Shown here: positions 27,116-36,519 of the stretch, piece after piece | How positions within the stretch are numbered: position 1 is the first letter of the stretch | Layout of the letters: each line of letters begins with the position of its first letter | Source of the DNA: Prorocentrum cordatum | Lineage: Eukaryota; Sar; Dinophyceae; Prorocentrales; Prorocentraceae | Reading direction: 5' to 3' | DNA length: 47,181 nt | NCBI GenBank assembly: GCA_963575745.1 | Contig: CAUYUJ010015704.1 | Coordinates: forward strand, 891,840-939,020 | Made by a program: the position numbers and the translations under genes | The notes under the pieces: generated by a model | The model's database searches: none | What the model saw: the letters and a program-made list of their open reading frames with translations, nothing else | Told to the model about the DNA's origin: nothing

Positions 27116-27900
27116 GCGTGTCCCAAGCACGTTCCGTAGCGCGTCCCCTTGGCACGTCCCGCGGTACGTCCCATGGCACGTCCCATGGCACGTCTCCTGG
27201 CACGTCGCTTGGCGCGTCCCTTGGGACGTTCCGCGGCGCGTCCTCCTGGCATGCCCCCTTGTTAATTGGCTCTGGGGCAGCTACGATGTGCTCAGGCAGC
27301 TCGAGCTTGAGATCCAGATCAGTTCGGTCACGACTCGAATGCAAAGGAGGACCCGATCCACAACGCTATAGAGCACAATGCGGCATGGCACATCGCAATT
27401 CAGCACGGCGCAGCGCAGCACAGCCCTCGGAACGGTACATCAAGATCGATACACTCAGCATTGCAACCTGGCATGTTTCTTGGCACGTTCCGTGGCGCGT
27501 CCCGTGGCGAGTCCCCTTGGCACGTCGCGCGGTGCGTCCCCTGTCACGCCCCGTGGCATTTCCATTGGCACGTTCCGCAGCGCGTCCCCTTGGCACGTCC
27601 CGCGGTGCGTCCCCATGGCACGCCCCTTGGCACGTCGCTTGGCGCGTCCCTTGGGACGTTCCGCGGCGCGTCCTCTTGGCATGCCCCTTTGTCAATTGGC
27701 TCTGGGGCAGCTACTATGTGCTCAGGCAGCTCGAGCTTAAGATCCAGATCAGTTCAGTCACGACTCGGATGCACAGGAGGACTCGATCCACAACGCTATA
27801 GAGCACAATCGCGGCATGGCACATCGAAATGTAGCATGGCGCAGCTCAGCACAGCCCTCGGCAGGGTACAGCAAGATCGATACACCCAGCATTACATTTG
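27116..27900 (+). repeat. Composite repeat: TGGCACGTCCC array plus ~200-bp module, two rounds
   Basis: Short reiterations of TGGCACGTCCC and GCGCGTCCC (27,120-27,250 and 27,470-27,690) are each followed by a module with GGCAGCTCGAGCTTAAGATC, GAGGACTCGATCCACAACGC and GGCATGGCACATCG. The same composite returns at 28,850-29,530, and the end of its module also at 30,945-31,040. Confidence 0.85.
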
Positions 27901-28284
27901 CCCGTCGCCCAATCAGGTGTCTTTGAAGACGTTGCCATGCGTTGCATGACTCTATTCCTTTCCGGCTTCGTGGGTCGATCGTGTTTGAAATTCCGATCGA
28001 TAAGATACGAGGTAAAGTAAGCATTTTCGTTCGTTGCGAATGTCTCGAGCGAAACGCTCGTTTTGCAGAATTTGTTGGTGATCTCCCGAGCGAAACATTT
28101 GTTTTGTGCTATAGATCGTTCCTCTCCTGGGGACCAGAATTCAGATACAATTTTAGGTGAAACCATTGTTTTCACGTGCCCAGGTCTTGAGGATGTCTCG
28201 AGCGAGACGCTTCGAGGATGTCTCGAGCGAAACGCTTGTTTTGCAGAACTCGAGCGGCCCAGGCGCCCCAGGATACTCAGGTGG

Positions 28285-28850
28285 TTCTGGGAGCCCGAAC
28301 GCAGCGTAATTTACAATTTACAAAGGAGGGTGGCCCTGGGAGCGCGGACGCAGCGTAATTCACGAGGGAGCGCAGCCCTGGGAGCGTGGACGCAGCGTAG
28401 TTTTGCGAGGGGCCGTGGCACAGGGAGAGCGGACGCAGCGTAATTCAATTATGAGGGATCGTGGCCCTGGAGCGCGGACGCAGCATGATTTACGAGGGAT
28501 CGTGGCCTTGGGAGCGCGGACGCAGCGTGATTTGAAATAAGTCGTGGCCCTGGGAGCGCGGACGCAGCCATTTACGATGGATCGTGGCCCTGTGGGGGGC
28601 GGACACAGCGTAATTCACGTGGATCGTGGCCCTGGGAGCGCGGTTGCAGCGTAATTTACTATGGATTTTGGTTCTATGGGGGCGGACGCCGGATTTACAA
28701 GGAAACGTGGCCCCGGGAGCGCGGACATAGCGTAATTTACAAAGGAGCGCGGCCTTGGTAGTGCGGACGCAGCGTAGTTTACGAGGGATCCTGGCCCAGG
28801 GAGAGCGGACGCAATGTAATTCACGCGAGAGCGGACGCAATGTAATTCCC
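28285..28850 (+). repeat. ~42-bp minisatellite, about 13 units
   Basis: Units of GTGGCCCTGGGAGCGCGGAC followed by GCAGCGTAATTTACGAGGGA, with variable length. Inserted between copies of the composite repeat. Confidence 0.9.
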
Positions 28851-29530
28851 TGGCACGTTCCGTGGCACGTACCGCGGTGCGTCCCCATGGCACGTCCCTT
28901 GGCACGTCGCTTGGCGCGTCCCTTGGGACGTTCCGCGGCGCGTCCTCCTGGCATGCCCTTTTGTCAATTGGCTCTGGGGCAGCTACTGCGTGCTCAGGCA
29001 GCTCGAGCTTAAGATCCAGATCAGTTCTGTCAGGACTCGGATGCAAAGGAGGGCTCGATCCACAACGCTAGAGCACAATCGCGGCATGGCACATCGAAAT
29101 TCAGCACGGCGCAGCGCAGCACAGCCTTCGGCACGGTACATCGATATCGATACACTCAACATTGCAAATGGGCACGTTCCTTGCTGGCACGTTCCGTGGC
29201 GCGTCCCGTGGCGAGTCCCCTTGGCACGTCGCGCGGCGCGTCCCTTGGCACGTCCCGTGGCACGTTCATTGGCACGTTCCGTAGCGCGTCCCCTTGGCAC
29301 GTCCCGCGGTGCGTCCTCATGGCACGCCCCTTGGCACGTCGCTTGGCGCGTCCCTTGGGACGTTCCGCGGCGCGTCCTCCTGGCATGCCCCCCTGTCAAT
29401 TACATAGCTCTGGGCCAGCTGCTGTGTGCTCAGGCAGCTCGAGCTTAAGATCCAGATCAGTTCTGTCAGGACTCGGATACAAAGGAGGACTCGATCCACA
29501 CCGCTAGAGAGCACAATCGCGGCATGTCAA
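28850..29530 (+). repeat. Composite TGGCACGTCCC repeat, further two rounds
   Basis: Arrays at 28,850-28,955 and 29,165-29,395, each followed by the ~200-bp module. The last module is cut short near 29,530. Confidence 0.85.
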
Positions 29531-29588
29531 GTCCGTGAGCAGGTCTGAAACGCAAAACAATTGCGCATGCAATGTAACCATAATGCCT

Positions 29589-29795
29589 TTAGCATCCAGC
29601 CCAGGCCTTCACCGCGCGCTCCCACGCTGGTGCTGCACCACCGTCTTGGTGGAAGTAGGCAGCGAGTCGTTCGCGGGAGCCGGCAACCTTGAGGCAATTG
29701 TTGACCATCCAGAAACGATGCCCAGGGGAGTTGAGGTGATCAGGGAAGTCGGGGAGCATGCAGAATAACAAAGGGCGGGGGAAGCTGTCACGTAC
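29589..29795 (-). CDS. Possible terminal exon of an unidentified gene
   Basis: The minus strand reads LPDFPDHLNSPGHRFWMVNN, then CLKVAGSRERLAAYFHQDGG and ends PAWERAVKAWAGC at a stop (29,589-29,591). Composition is mixed and protein-like, rich in aromatic residues and His. It is preceded on that strand by a long CCT tract and a GACAG that could be an acceptor. A plus-strand frame is also open, so the strand is a judgement. No family recognised. Confidence 0.4.
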   Translation of the reverse strand, partial: VRDSFPRPLLFCMLPDFPDHLNSPGHRFWMVNNCLKVAGSRERLAAYFHQDGGAAPAWERAVKAWAGC

Positions 29796-29817
29796 CCCAA
29801 GAGGGGGAGGATGGAGA

Positions 29818-29998
29818 AGGAATCCTCGTCGGAGGGGGAGGGGGAGGAAGAGGAGGAGGTGGAGGAGGAGGAGGAGGAGAATGAGGAGGAGGATGTGGAG
29901 TAGGGAGAGGACGAGGAGTAAAGCAGGAGAAGGAGCAGAGGGAGGAGAAGGAGGAGAAGGAGGAGAAGGAGGAGAAGGAGGAGGAGGAAGAGGGGGAT
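29818..29998 (+). repeat. GGA-rich tract
   Basis: Purine trinucleotides, with GGAGAAGGA hexamer runs at 29,940-29,985. Confidence 0.9.
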
Positions 29999-30039
29999 GA
30001 GAAATTGAAGAGGACGGCGAACCGAAGAGCCAGAAGCGT

Positions 30040-30620
30040 CTTAAATGCATTTCGGAGATCCTCTTGAGGCTTCTTGGGGGTCTCTTGGGAGCCTCTTGGA
30101 GGCCTCTTGGGCGCCTCTTGGGGCCGTCTGGGCGCCTCTTGGGGGCGCTCTTGGGGGCTGTAGGGGCGCTCTTGGGGCCATCTTGGAGGAGATCGATCAA
30201 CGAAGGGGGGTTCCCTGATTAGCCTCCCCCCTCAGGAGCTCCAAACATCGCCTCTTGGGGCGCTCTTGGGGCGCTCTTGGAGCGCTCTTGGGCGCTCTTG
30301 GGGCCGTCTTGGGGCTCTCTTGGGCCTCTTGTGGGGCCCTCTTGGGCCATCTTGGAGCCATCTTGAGGCCTTGGATGGCCATCGAAAGCGAAACGGGGAG
30401 AAAGCAAAAAACATAGATTTTCTCAAGGTTTTGGGACGATTTTGGCCTCTTCGGGGCCTCCTTGGGGAGCTCTTTGGCCACTTGGAGCCGTCTTGGGGCC
30501 GCCTTTGGGCATCTTGGAACATCTTGGGAGCCATCTTAAGCGATCTGGCGCTATCTTGAGCCATCTTGGAGCTCATCTTGGGCTCTCTGACGCGCTCTTG
30601 AAGCCATCTTGGGGCCAAAA
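30040..30620 (+). repeat. Degenerate CTCTTGGGGCC repeat block, copy 2
   Basis: Same word content as 5470-5960, again just after a GGA tract, with a similar unique island (30,365-30,460, GGATGGCC then GGTTTTGGGACGATTTTGG). The two loci appear to be copies of one larger dispersed unit. Confidence 0.65.
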
Positions 30621-30776
30621 GAGCCGTCCGACCGCTCGCGAAACCCTCCGTCCAGGTCCAGGGGAGGGGGTAGGGGGAGGGGTAAACCCCTCCCCAAGGG
30701 GGAAGAGGGAGGGGTGGAAGAGGATCTGCTCTAGACCACCTACGCCCAGAGGGCTGGTGGGATTCTTCCAAACTAG

Positions 30777-30945
30777 ATGGCCCTATGTCTGCTTCGGTCT
30801 GCCCCTCTTTCTCGGGCCGGCGATCCTCCGCAGCTCCAGGGTGCCCGGTTCAAGCACCGAGCGGCGCACGGGATTTTGACCGGGTCGGCGCCCTCAGTGG
30901 CCCATGAATATCATCTGCCGTCTCGCGAGGCTGTCGTTGAGCTTC
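30777..30945 (+). CDS. Possible first exon with mitochondrial-type leader
   Basis: An ATG opens MALCLLRSAPLSRAGDPPQL and continues RFKHRAAHGILTGSAPSVAH: Ala, Ser and Arg rich, with no acidic residue among its first 15 residues, like a mitochondrial presequence. The frame stays open into dispersed repeats from about 30,945. It reaches the E2-like segment at 31,728 in the same frame after passing through a repeat array, but the array is probably intronic. Linking the two is inference. Confidence 0.35.
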
Positions 30946-31139
30946 GGCATGGCACATCGCAATTCAGCACGGCGCAGCACAGCACAGCCCTCGGCACGGT
31001 ACTTCAAGATCGATACACTCAGCATTGCATTTGCCCGTCGCCCAATTTGGTGTACTTGAAAACGTTGCTATGCCTTACCTTTCGATATTCTATATTGGTT
31101 TCCAGGTTCGTGGGTCGATCATGTTTTCTCCGAGTTGGT

Positions 31140-31670
31140 GTCGAGGATTCCCGCGCCGACCAGCTCACCGACTCCCGCGCTGTCCAGCTCACCGACACCA
31201 GTGCCGACAGCCTCGCCGACTCCCGCGACGACCAGCTCACCGACTCCCGCACCGACCAGCTCGCCGACTCCCGCGCCGATTGGCTCGTCGACTCCCGAGC
31301 CGACCAGGTCGCTGACTCCCGCGTCTGCCAGCTTGGCAGCTCCCGCACCGACCAGCTCACCGACTCCCGCGACGACCAGCTTACCGACTCCCGAGCCGAC
31401 CAGCTCGCCGACTCCCACGCCGAGTGGCTCGCCGACTCCCGCGCCGACCAGGTCGCTGACTCCCGCGACGACCAGCTACCGACTCCCGCACCGACCAGCT
31501 CACCGACTCCCGCGCCGACCAGCTCGCCGACTCCCATGCCGTCCAGCTCACTGACTCCCAGCGCGTCCAGTTCACCGACTCCAGCCCCGACCAGCTCGTC
31601 GACTATCACGCCGACCAGTTCACCGACTCCCGCACCGACCAGCTCGCCGACTCCCGCGCCGACTGCCGCG
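31140..31670 (+). repeat. 24-bp minisatellite, about 22 units
   Basis: CAGCTCACCGACTCCCGCGC and variants in near-perfect 24-nt register, with one register change near 31,475. Same unit as at 25,453-26,075. Eight-residue peptide repeats result in all frames. Confidence 0.95.
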
Positions 31671-31727
31671 CCGGGCGACCAGATCGCGAACTCTCGCCTT
31701 TCGCCGGTTCGCCGGGCAGTGAAGCAG

Positions 31728-31795
31728 GTCAATTTCGCGGACATAGGCGAGGGCATCGTTGAGGTGTATTTGACAGAGTGGCTTGTCAAGGAGAT
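31728..31795 (+). CDS. Lipoyl-domain start of a branched-chain 2-oxoacid dehydrogenase E2-like protein, fragment
   Basis: After GAAGCAG, a fair splice acceptor, the reading VNFADIGEGIVEVYLTEWLVKE fits the opening strand of the first lipoyl domain in the branched-chain E2 (dihydrolipoamide acyltransferase), where D-I-G-E-G-I, E-V, E-W and V-K-E are conserved. In the enzyme the domain carries lipoyl-lysine and shuttles the acyl group from E1 to E2 in the mitochondrion. The following G-D and the D-K-A lipoylation site are not in frame. The exon therefore ends here, or the copy is a fragment. No later exon was found before 33 kb. Confidence 0.45.
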
Positions 31796-31909
31796 GCCAC
31801 GCCCTCGCAGAGGCGGGTGCCGTGGAAATCAGCTACGAGAGCTGATTCGGGTGTCGTGGGCAACGAAAAAGGTGCCTGGAGCATCACAGCGGATACCATG
31901 AGCATCATG

Positions 31910-32639
31910 ACGAACACCACGGGTGAGGAGTGAGCCAGTGAGCGCTGTCTGCACGGTTTTCTAGTTTTCACCTTTCTTCCCCTCTTCCCTTTGCGCCTCC
32001 CTTCTTCTGGTGCTCTACAGGTTTTGTTTGTTAATTGGTGGTTGAGGGCCCACCGTTTGCATTTGCTGGGCCCCCCCTCGGCCGCCAGCGGCCGACCCCA
32101 GCCTCTGCGCTGGGCTTGCCCCCTTGCCGCCCTGGGCCAGTCCGCGCGTGGCGCTATGTTGCCACGCCGTGGCATGACACATCTGTTTCACTTGTCCGGC
32201 TTTCTTTGCACTGTGCTTCACCTGTGTCGCTTCTTTTTTGGCTTCCGCCCCTCCCTCCGCTTTTCCTTCCCCTCTGCTTGGCTCGTGTGGCACCTGGTGC
32301 GCGCGCCGCGATTTGAAGGCCTCCGCACCCACGAACTCTCGTTCTGCTTCGCCTTTTCGCAGGGCCCTGTTCCTTCCCCGCGTACGGTTTTACTGTCTTG
32401 GACGTCGCATGCCTTGCGGCATCGAGTCCCTTTTGTGATCTCCTCGCCTCGTTGTGACGTTCCAGCGGCCTAGTACCTTGGCTCTCTGTTTGAGGCAACG
32501 CATTGCGTCCAGAAATCTAACGCCATCCATCCGCTCCTCTGTCTCATGTTGCGGCGCAGCATGGCTGCGGCGATATGCAGTGCTCGAGGTTGGAAGCATC
32601 GTGTTGGTGGTTCGTACAGTAAACAACAATCCTGGTCTC
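31910..32639. other. No gene recognised
   Basis: Pyrimidine-rich at 31,965-32,010, then GC-rich mixed sequence. Both strands read openly around 32,490-32,640 but show no known motif. Confidence 0.4.
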
Positions 32640-32723
32640 TCGTCGTCTTCGTCCTCCTCCTTCTCCTCCTCATCCCGACCATCATCATCATCATCACCAT
32701 CACCATCATCATCGTCAACAACC

Positions 32724-32765
<42 letters not shown>

Positions 32766-32860
32766 GCATCATCTTCATCATCATCATCATCGTCATCATC
32801 ATCACCATCATCACTATCATCATCACCATCATCATACACAGCAGCATCGCCACCATCGTC
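32640..32860 (+). repeat. (ATC/CAT)n trinucleotide tract
   Basis: TCG/TCC triplets pass into long CAT/ATC runs. Poly-Ile, poly-His, poly-Ser and poly-Asp ORFs across it are artefacts. Confidence 0.95.
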
Positions 32861-32995
32861 GTCATGATCATGGACTTTTCTATTGAAGATGACTGCCTTT
32901 AGAGGGGAAGGGAGAGGCCGAATGCAGAATGCGTTGTCTCTTGTCAATAGCCTTCGGCTCTCGAGCTGGTGGGCCGCGGCGCATGGCCGCGGCGC

Positions 32996-33463
32996 ATGGC
33001 CGGGGCCTTCCTGGGGCTTCCCGCGGGTTGGGCGGGGCTCATCGACCGCTGGGGCGTCCCCGCGCTCCAGGCCTGGGTCGCGCGCTGCCCGGCGGTGGAG
33101 CTCCCGCCGTGCCCAGCGTGCCCGGGCTGCAGCTGCCCAGCCTGCCCGCCCTGCCCTGGTGCCTCAGTGGGCGCGACCACGGGCACTGTCGCACTCGCCT
33201 GCGGGACGGCTGCGCTGGCTGGCGCGTCGCTCGGGGCCCTCGGCACCTTCACGGCGCTCCGGCTCTGGGCGCCGCGCGGAGGCGCTGCGGAGGGCCGCGG
33301 CCGACCCGCGACGGTCGCCAGCGCGTCAGGGACACAGCCGCCGCTGGCTGCGCTCGCCGCTGGGCCTCATGTCGGAGGCGTGGGTGTGGGTCCTCTACAA
33401 CGTGGTCGGCGCGCCGCTGTTCCACCAGAGGAGGGTAGCAGGCCAGCTGGCGCTCACGAGTGA
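32996..33463 (+). CDS. Second element ORF1-like: Cys-Pro-rich membrane protein
   Basis: 155 residues from ATG 32,996. MAGAFLGLPAGWAGLIDRWG is followed by a run of Cys-Pro pairs (CPACPGCSCPACPPCPG). Then comes an uncharged Ala/Gly/Leu segment of about 28 residues (TGTVALACGTAALAGASLGA) ending at Arg, which could span a membrane. The tail looks unstructured and overlaps the next ORF in another frame. It shares the Cys-cluster plus hydrophobic-span plan with 17,568-17,990, though sequence identity is low. Function unknown. Confidence 0.5.
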   Translation: MAGAFLGLPAGWAGLIDRWGVPALQAWVARCPAVELPPCPACPGCSCPACPPCPGASVGATTGTVALACGTAALAGASLGALGTFTALRLWAPRGGAAEGRGRPATVASASGTQPPLAALAAGPHVGGVGVGPLQRGRRAAVPPEEGSRPAGAHE

Positions 33464-34395
33464 CGTGATCATCGTGACCCCAGATGACATGGTCTATGCC
33501 GAGACCTTGCTGGCGGCAGGGCCCGACATCTCGGCGGTGCGGTTCTCGGCTACGTGGTGGCCGCCGCCGCCGGGGATCGATCATGGCGCGACGCACAGGT
33601 CCCGCCAGGCCCCTTCGGCGGCGCGCGAGGTGGCCTGGCTGGCGGCCGCCGTCGCGGAGGCCGACGCCGAGTTCGGCCGCCGCCATCCAGGGGTGCCCGT
33701 GCCGCCTGGCGGCACCCTGGTGCCGATGGCGGGCGGCCTGCTGCCGGGGTTCGTGGCGCCCGCGGCCGCGCCAGCCGCCATCGTCGGGCCCGTGCCGCCT
33801 CCCGATGGGGCTGCCGCCGCACCGCCCGCGGCCGCGCTGCCGCGTTGGCCGCTGCCGGGCCGCCCGCGCCCGACGGACCGCTCGCCGCGGCGGTGCCAGG
33901 CCCGGCGGCCTGCGTGCCCATCGCGCCGGGCGCCCCCCCGGCCGTCGGCGCGCCTCCAGGACCCTCCTGGAAGGACGACGGCGGCGCCCCCCTCGGGCCG
34001 AACGGCGAGGCGCCAGCGGGCTGGTCGTGGGTGCTCGCCGAGGATGCAGGCGGCCTCGCCTACGGCTCGGCGGCGCAAGTCGGCCCGATCGGGGGCGCGA
34101 TCTTGGCAGCGCGAGCGGGCCGACGAGCGACCATCACTCTCGTCGGAGGTGCCTCCGCCATGGCGTTCCTCCTGGGGGACTGGCGGCGAGGTGATTTCAT
34201 CGACGAGTGGCGGGGGGCCGACGCGAGGATCTTGGCGCGCACGCCGGGCGTTCGCCTGGCACGGAGCTGGCTCGCAGTGACCGAGTCGGCGGCGGAGGTG
34301 GCAGGCCCCAGCTTCACCTTGCAGCCGAGGTCCGCGGGCCGGTGCGTGGCGTGGCTGCTGCGGGAGGGCTGGCCCATTCAGCACCGCGAGACCCT
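33369..34395 (+). pseudogene. Second element ORF2-like: Gag-like, frameshifted
   Basis: Starts MSEAWVWVLYNVVGAPLFHQ and continues with VIIVTPDDMVYAETL, matching in position the WVVATP block of the first element's ORF2. An Ala/Pro-rich linker follows, in which the frame changes near 33,840. The new frame carries GWSWVLAEDAGGLAYG and GDFIDEWRGADARILARTPG, which parallels EAWLREKRVGPGRDPRLLAD in the first element. The reading then runs into T-rich DNA. The single frameshift may be real decay or an assembly error in the GC-rich stretch. Confidence 0.5.
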
Positions 34396-34399
34396 GACA

Positions 34400-34690
34400 T
34401 TCCGTGGTTTTGTTTTTTACAAAACGGCGGTTCTTGCATTGTTTTTGTTCGCTGACATTGTTTTTTGGGGTTATGTATTGTTTTTCTGGTGCATGCATTG
34501 TTTTTCTGTGAGATGTTTTGTTTTTTGTTGTGAGATGTTTTTTGTTGTTGTGAGTGTTTTTGGTTGTGAGATGCTTTTTTGTTTGTGAGATGTGTTGTTT
34601 TTGTGTGAGATGTGTTGTTTTTCTGTAATATGTCTTGTTTTTGTGTGAGATGTCGTGTTTTTCTGTAATATGTGTTTCTTGTGCGCCGCC
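34400..34690 (+). repeat. T-rich degenerate tandem repeat (TTGTTTTTGTGTGAGATG)
   Basis: Units of about 26-30 bp built from TTGTTTTT and GTGAGATG or TGTAATATG. It directly follows the truncated Gag-like ORF. Confidence 0.8.
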
Positions 34691-34989
34691 TTGTCTTTTC
34701 TTCGTGCGGCGTCATGGAGATTGACCGCGACCGCTTTCGCCCAGCGAAAAATATCCTCACTTTTTCTAACTTCCGCCCTCCAACTCCATACCCCCTTCTC
34801 CCCCTCCCTCTCTTCCTTCTCGAGCCCCCATAGCCCCCTCTCCCTCCTCCCTTCTCCTCCTCCTCCGCCGATCCTTCGAACACTCGGGGCTCCGCCTCCT
34901 CCAACTCCCTCCACATCCTCCTTCCTCCCCCTCCCGCCCGCCCTCGCCTCTCCCCTCTCCTTCTCCCCCTCCCCCCCCTTGCAAGCCCA

Positions 34990-35130
34990 GGCATCCGACG
35001 TCTCGAGTTTTTTTCCAGAGTTAACGGGATCCCGACGTGTTTCGCCCCGAGTTGTTTTTTGACGGTCCCGAGGCCCAGCGAGGCCCCCGAGCCGAAAACG
35101 ACGAAAAACCTCCATCTCGATTTTTTCGAG
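34990..35130 (+). repeat. Dispersed repeat R4, copy 3
   Basis: GTTGTTTTTTGACGGTCCCG, GAGGCCCAGCGAGGCCCCCG and AAAAACCTCCATCTCGATTT match the family seen at 3225-3385 and 4040-4206. Confidence 0.65.
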
Positions 35131-35168
35131 CTGGCCGATGTCGAAGGCGCGAAGATAATAGTGATCAA

Positions 35169-35214
35169 GCGCGCCGTTCCCCTTCGCGCTTACGCGCGAA
35201 GGGGAACGGCGCGC
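35169..35214. repeat. Hairpin with perfect 20-bp arms
   Basis: 35,169-35,188 and 35,195-35,214 are exact reverse complements around a 6-nt loop. A GC-rich palindrome (CCGCGGGGCCGC/GCGGCCCCGCGG) lies about 40 bp further on. Confidence 0.9.
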
Positions 35215-35329
35215 GCGACTTCGCCGCGCGCCTGCCGCGGGGCTCGAAGCCGCGGGGCCGCGCGGCCCCGCGGCAGCGCGCCTGCCGCGCGCGGCGCCGC
35301 ACGCGGGCCTGCAGGCCCAGGGGAGATCG

Positions 35330-35430
35330 AATGGAGGAGGAGGAGGAGGAGGAGGAGGAGGAGGAGGAGGAGGAGATGGAGAAGGAGGAGGAGAAGGATG
35401 AGGAGGAAAAGGATGAAGGAGGAGCCCTCA
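35330..35430 (+). repeat. GGA-rich tract
   Basis: Purine trinucleotides between the hairpin region and the 42-bp palindrome. Confidence 0.9.
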
Positions 35431-35458
35431 GGAGGAGGAGGGAAGAATCGAACATATG

Positions 35459-35500
35459 GTTGAGGATCGGGCTCAGGGATCCCTGAGCCCGATCCTCAAC
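35459..35500. repeat. Perfect 42-bp palindrome
   Basis: Every base of 35,459-35,500 pairs about the centre GGATCC. The right neighbour (35,501-35,531) repeats the arm with mismatches, giving a nested inverted structure, and GATGCCCTCGAGGGCATC (a perfect 18-bp palindrome) follows at about 35,534. Confidence 0.95.
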
Positions 35501-35584
35501 TCAGGGATCCCTCAGCCCCATCCTCAACCATGCGATGCCCTCGAGGGCATCGGCCCAGACCCGTTCGAGGCCGGATGAGGCGGA

Positions 35585-36180
35585 GGACGGGGAGGAGGAG
35601 GAGGAGGAGGAGGAGAAGGAGGAGGAGGAGGAGGAGGAGGGGGAAGGAGAAGGCATCACTCGAGTACATATAGGAGGATAGGAGGAGGGAGGAGGAGGAG
35701 GAGGAGGATGAGGTAGGAGGAGGAGGAGGAGGAGAGAGGAGTTAGGAGGAGGGGAGGAGGAGGAGGAGGAGGAGAAGGAAGATGATGATGATGATGATGA
35801 GGAGGAGGAGGATGAGGAGGGGAGGAGGAGGGGGATAGGAGGATGAGCAGGAGGATTTAGGAGGAGGAGAGGTGGAGGTGGAGGAGGAGGAGGAGGAGGA
35901 GGAGGAGGAGGGAAGGGCCCTCCTCCTCCTCCTCCTCCTCCTCTTCCTTCTCCTCTTCCTCGGCTCGATCGATCGATCGATCCTCCTTCAGGGCCCTTCT
36001 TCAGGGGCCCCACTCCTTATTTTTCTTATCCTCCTCCTTCACCTCCTTCCTTCTCCTCCTGCTCTCCTCTTGCTCTCCTCCTCCTCAGCCTCATCGATCC
36101 TCCTCGTCATCGATCCGCCTTCTCCTCGATCCTCCTCCTCCTCCTCTTCCTCCTCCTGCTCCTCTTCCTCCCCCTCCTCC
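35585..36180 (+). repeat. GGA tract switching to CCT at about 35,918
   Basis: GGA triplets fill 35,585-35,915. After GAAGGGCC the same strand becomes CCT triplets to about 35,955 and, with interruptions, to 36,180, so the two halves can fold on each other. A CGATCGATCGATCG run lies at 35,964-35,980. Confidence 0.9.
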
Positions 36181-36205
36181 TCCTGCGCCCGATGCGCCTT
36201 GCCAG

Positions 36206-36294
36206 GCGATGGGCGCCAAGAGGATGCCGATGCGGGTCCCGACTGTGAAGCTCACGCCGCAGATCGAGAGCGCGGCTGCGGAGGCGAGCGGACC
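36206..36294 (+). CDS. Exon-like segment A of unidentified multi-exon gene
   Basis: After a CCT tract and GCCTTGCCAG, a good acceptor, the reading AMGAKRMPMRVPTVKLTPQI continues to EASGP. It is basic and then Ala/Glu helical, with G/C-rich third positions. The segment ends exactly where a 36-bp near-perfect palindrome starts (36,295). No family recognised; possibly an internal exon of the gene ending at 44,755. Confidence 0.45.
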
Positions 36295-36330
36295 CTCGAA
36301 TCTTTCAGAGTATACTCTGAAATATTCGAG
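36295..36330. repeat. 36-bp palindrome at the edge of exon-like segment A
   Basis: CTCGAATCTTTCAGAG and its complement arm around TATA, with one mismatched pair. The inner 20 bp (36,303-36,322) are perfect. Confidence 0.95.
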
Positions 36331-36471
36331 CCTGCCCAACTCCTCCCTGAGGCCTCCTCCTCCTCCTCCACTTCCTTGATCCTCCTCCTTGATCCTCCTC
36401 CTCCTCCTCCTCGCCTCCTTCCTCCCCCCGAGGAAGGAGGAATGAGGATCCCCAAAGCCCGATCCCCAACC

Positions 36472-36512
36472 AGTTTCGATCCCCCCTCCCCCCTCGAGGG
36501 GGGATCGAAACT
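36472..36512. repeat. Hairpin with 15-bp arms
   Basis: AGTTTCGATCCCCCC (36,472-36,486) and its complement (36,498-36,512). It ends 7 bp before exon-like segment B1. The copy in the tandem duplication is at 36,699-36,759. Confidence 0.9.
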
Positions 36513-36519
36513 CCCGCAG

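Larger units (their letters stand above)
32996..34395 (+). mobile_element. 5' fragment of a second tyrosine-recombinase-type element
   Basis: Two consecutive ORF remnants repeat the order of ORF1 and ORF2 in the element at 17,443: a Cys-rich membrane ORF, then a Gag-like ORF. No RT, methyltransferase or recombinase follows; the sequence passes into T-rich repeats at about 34,400. No A or B repeat matching the first element was seen, so it belongs to a different subfamily. Confidence 0.55.

Noticed and set aside
30840-30862. GGTTCAAGC T-loop-like word
   Set aside because: No cloverleaf is possible in the preceding 60 bp.
32543-32902. Ile-rich ORF and its antisense Met/Asp ORFs
   Set aside because: Direct products of the ATC/CAT microsatellite.
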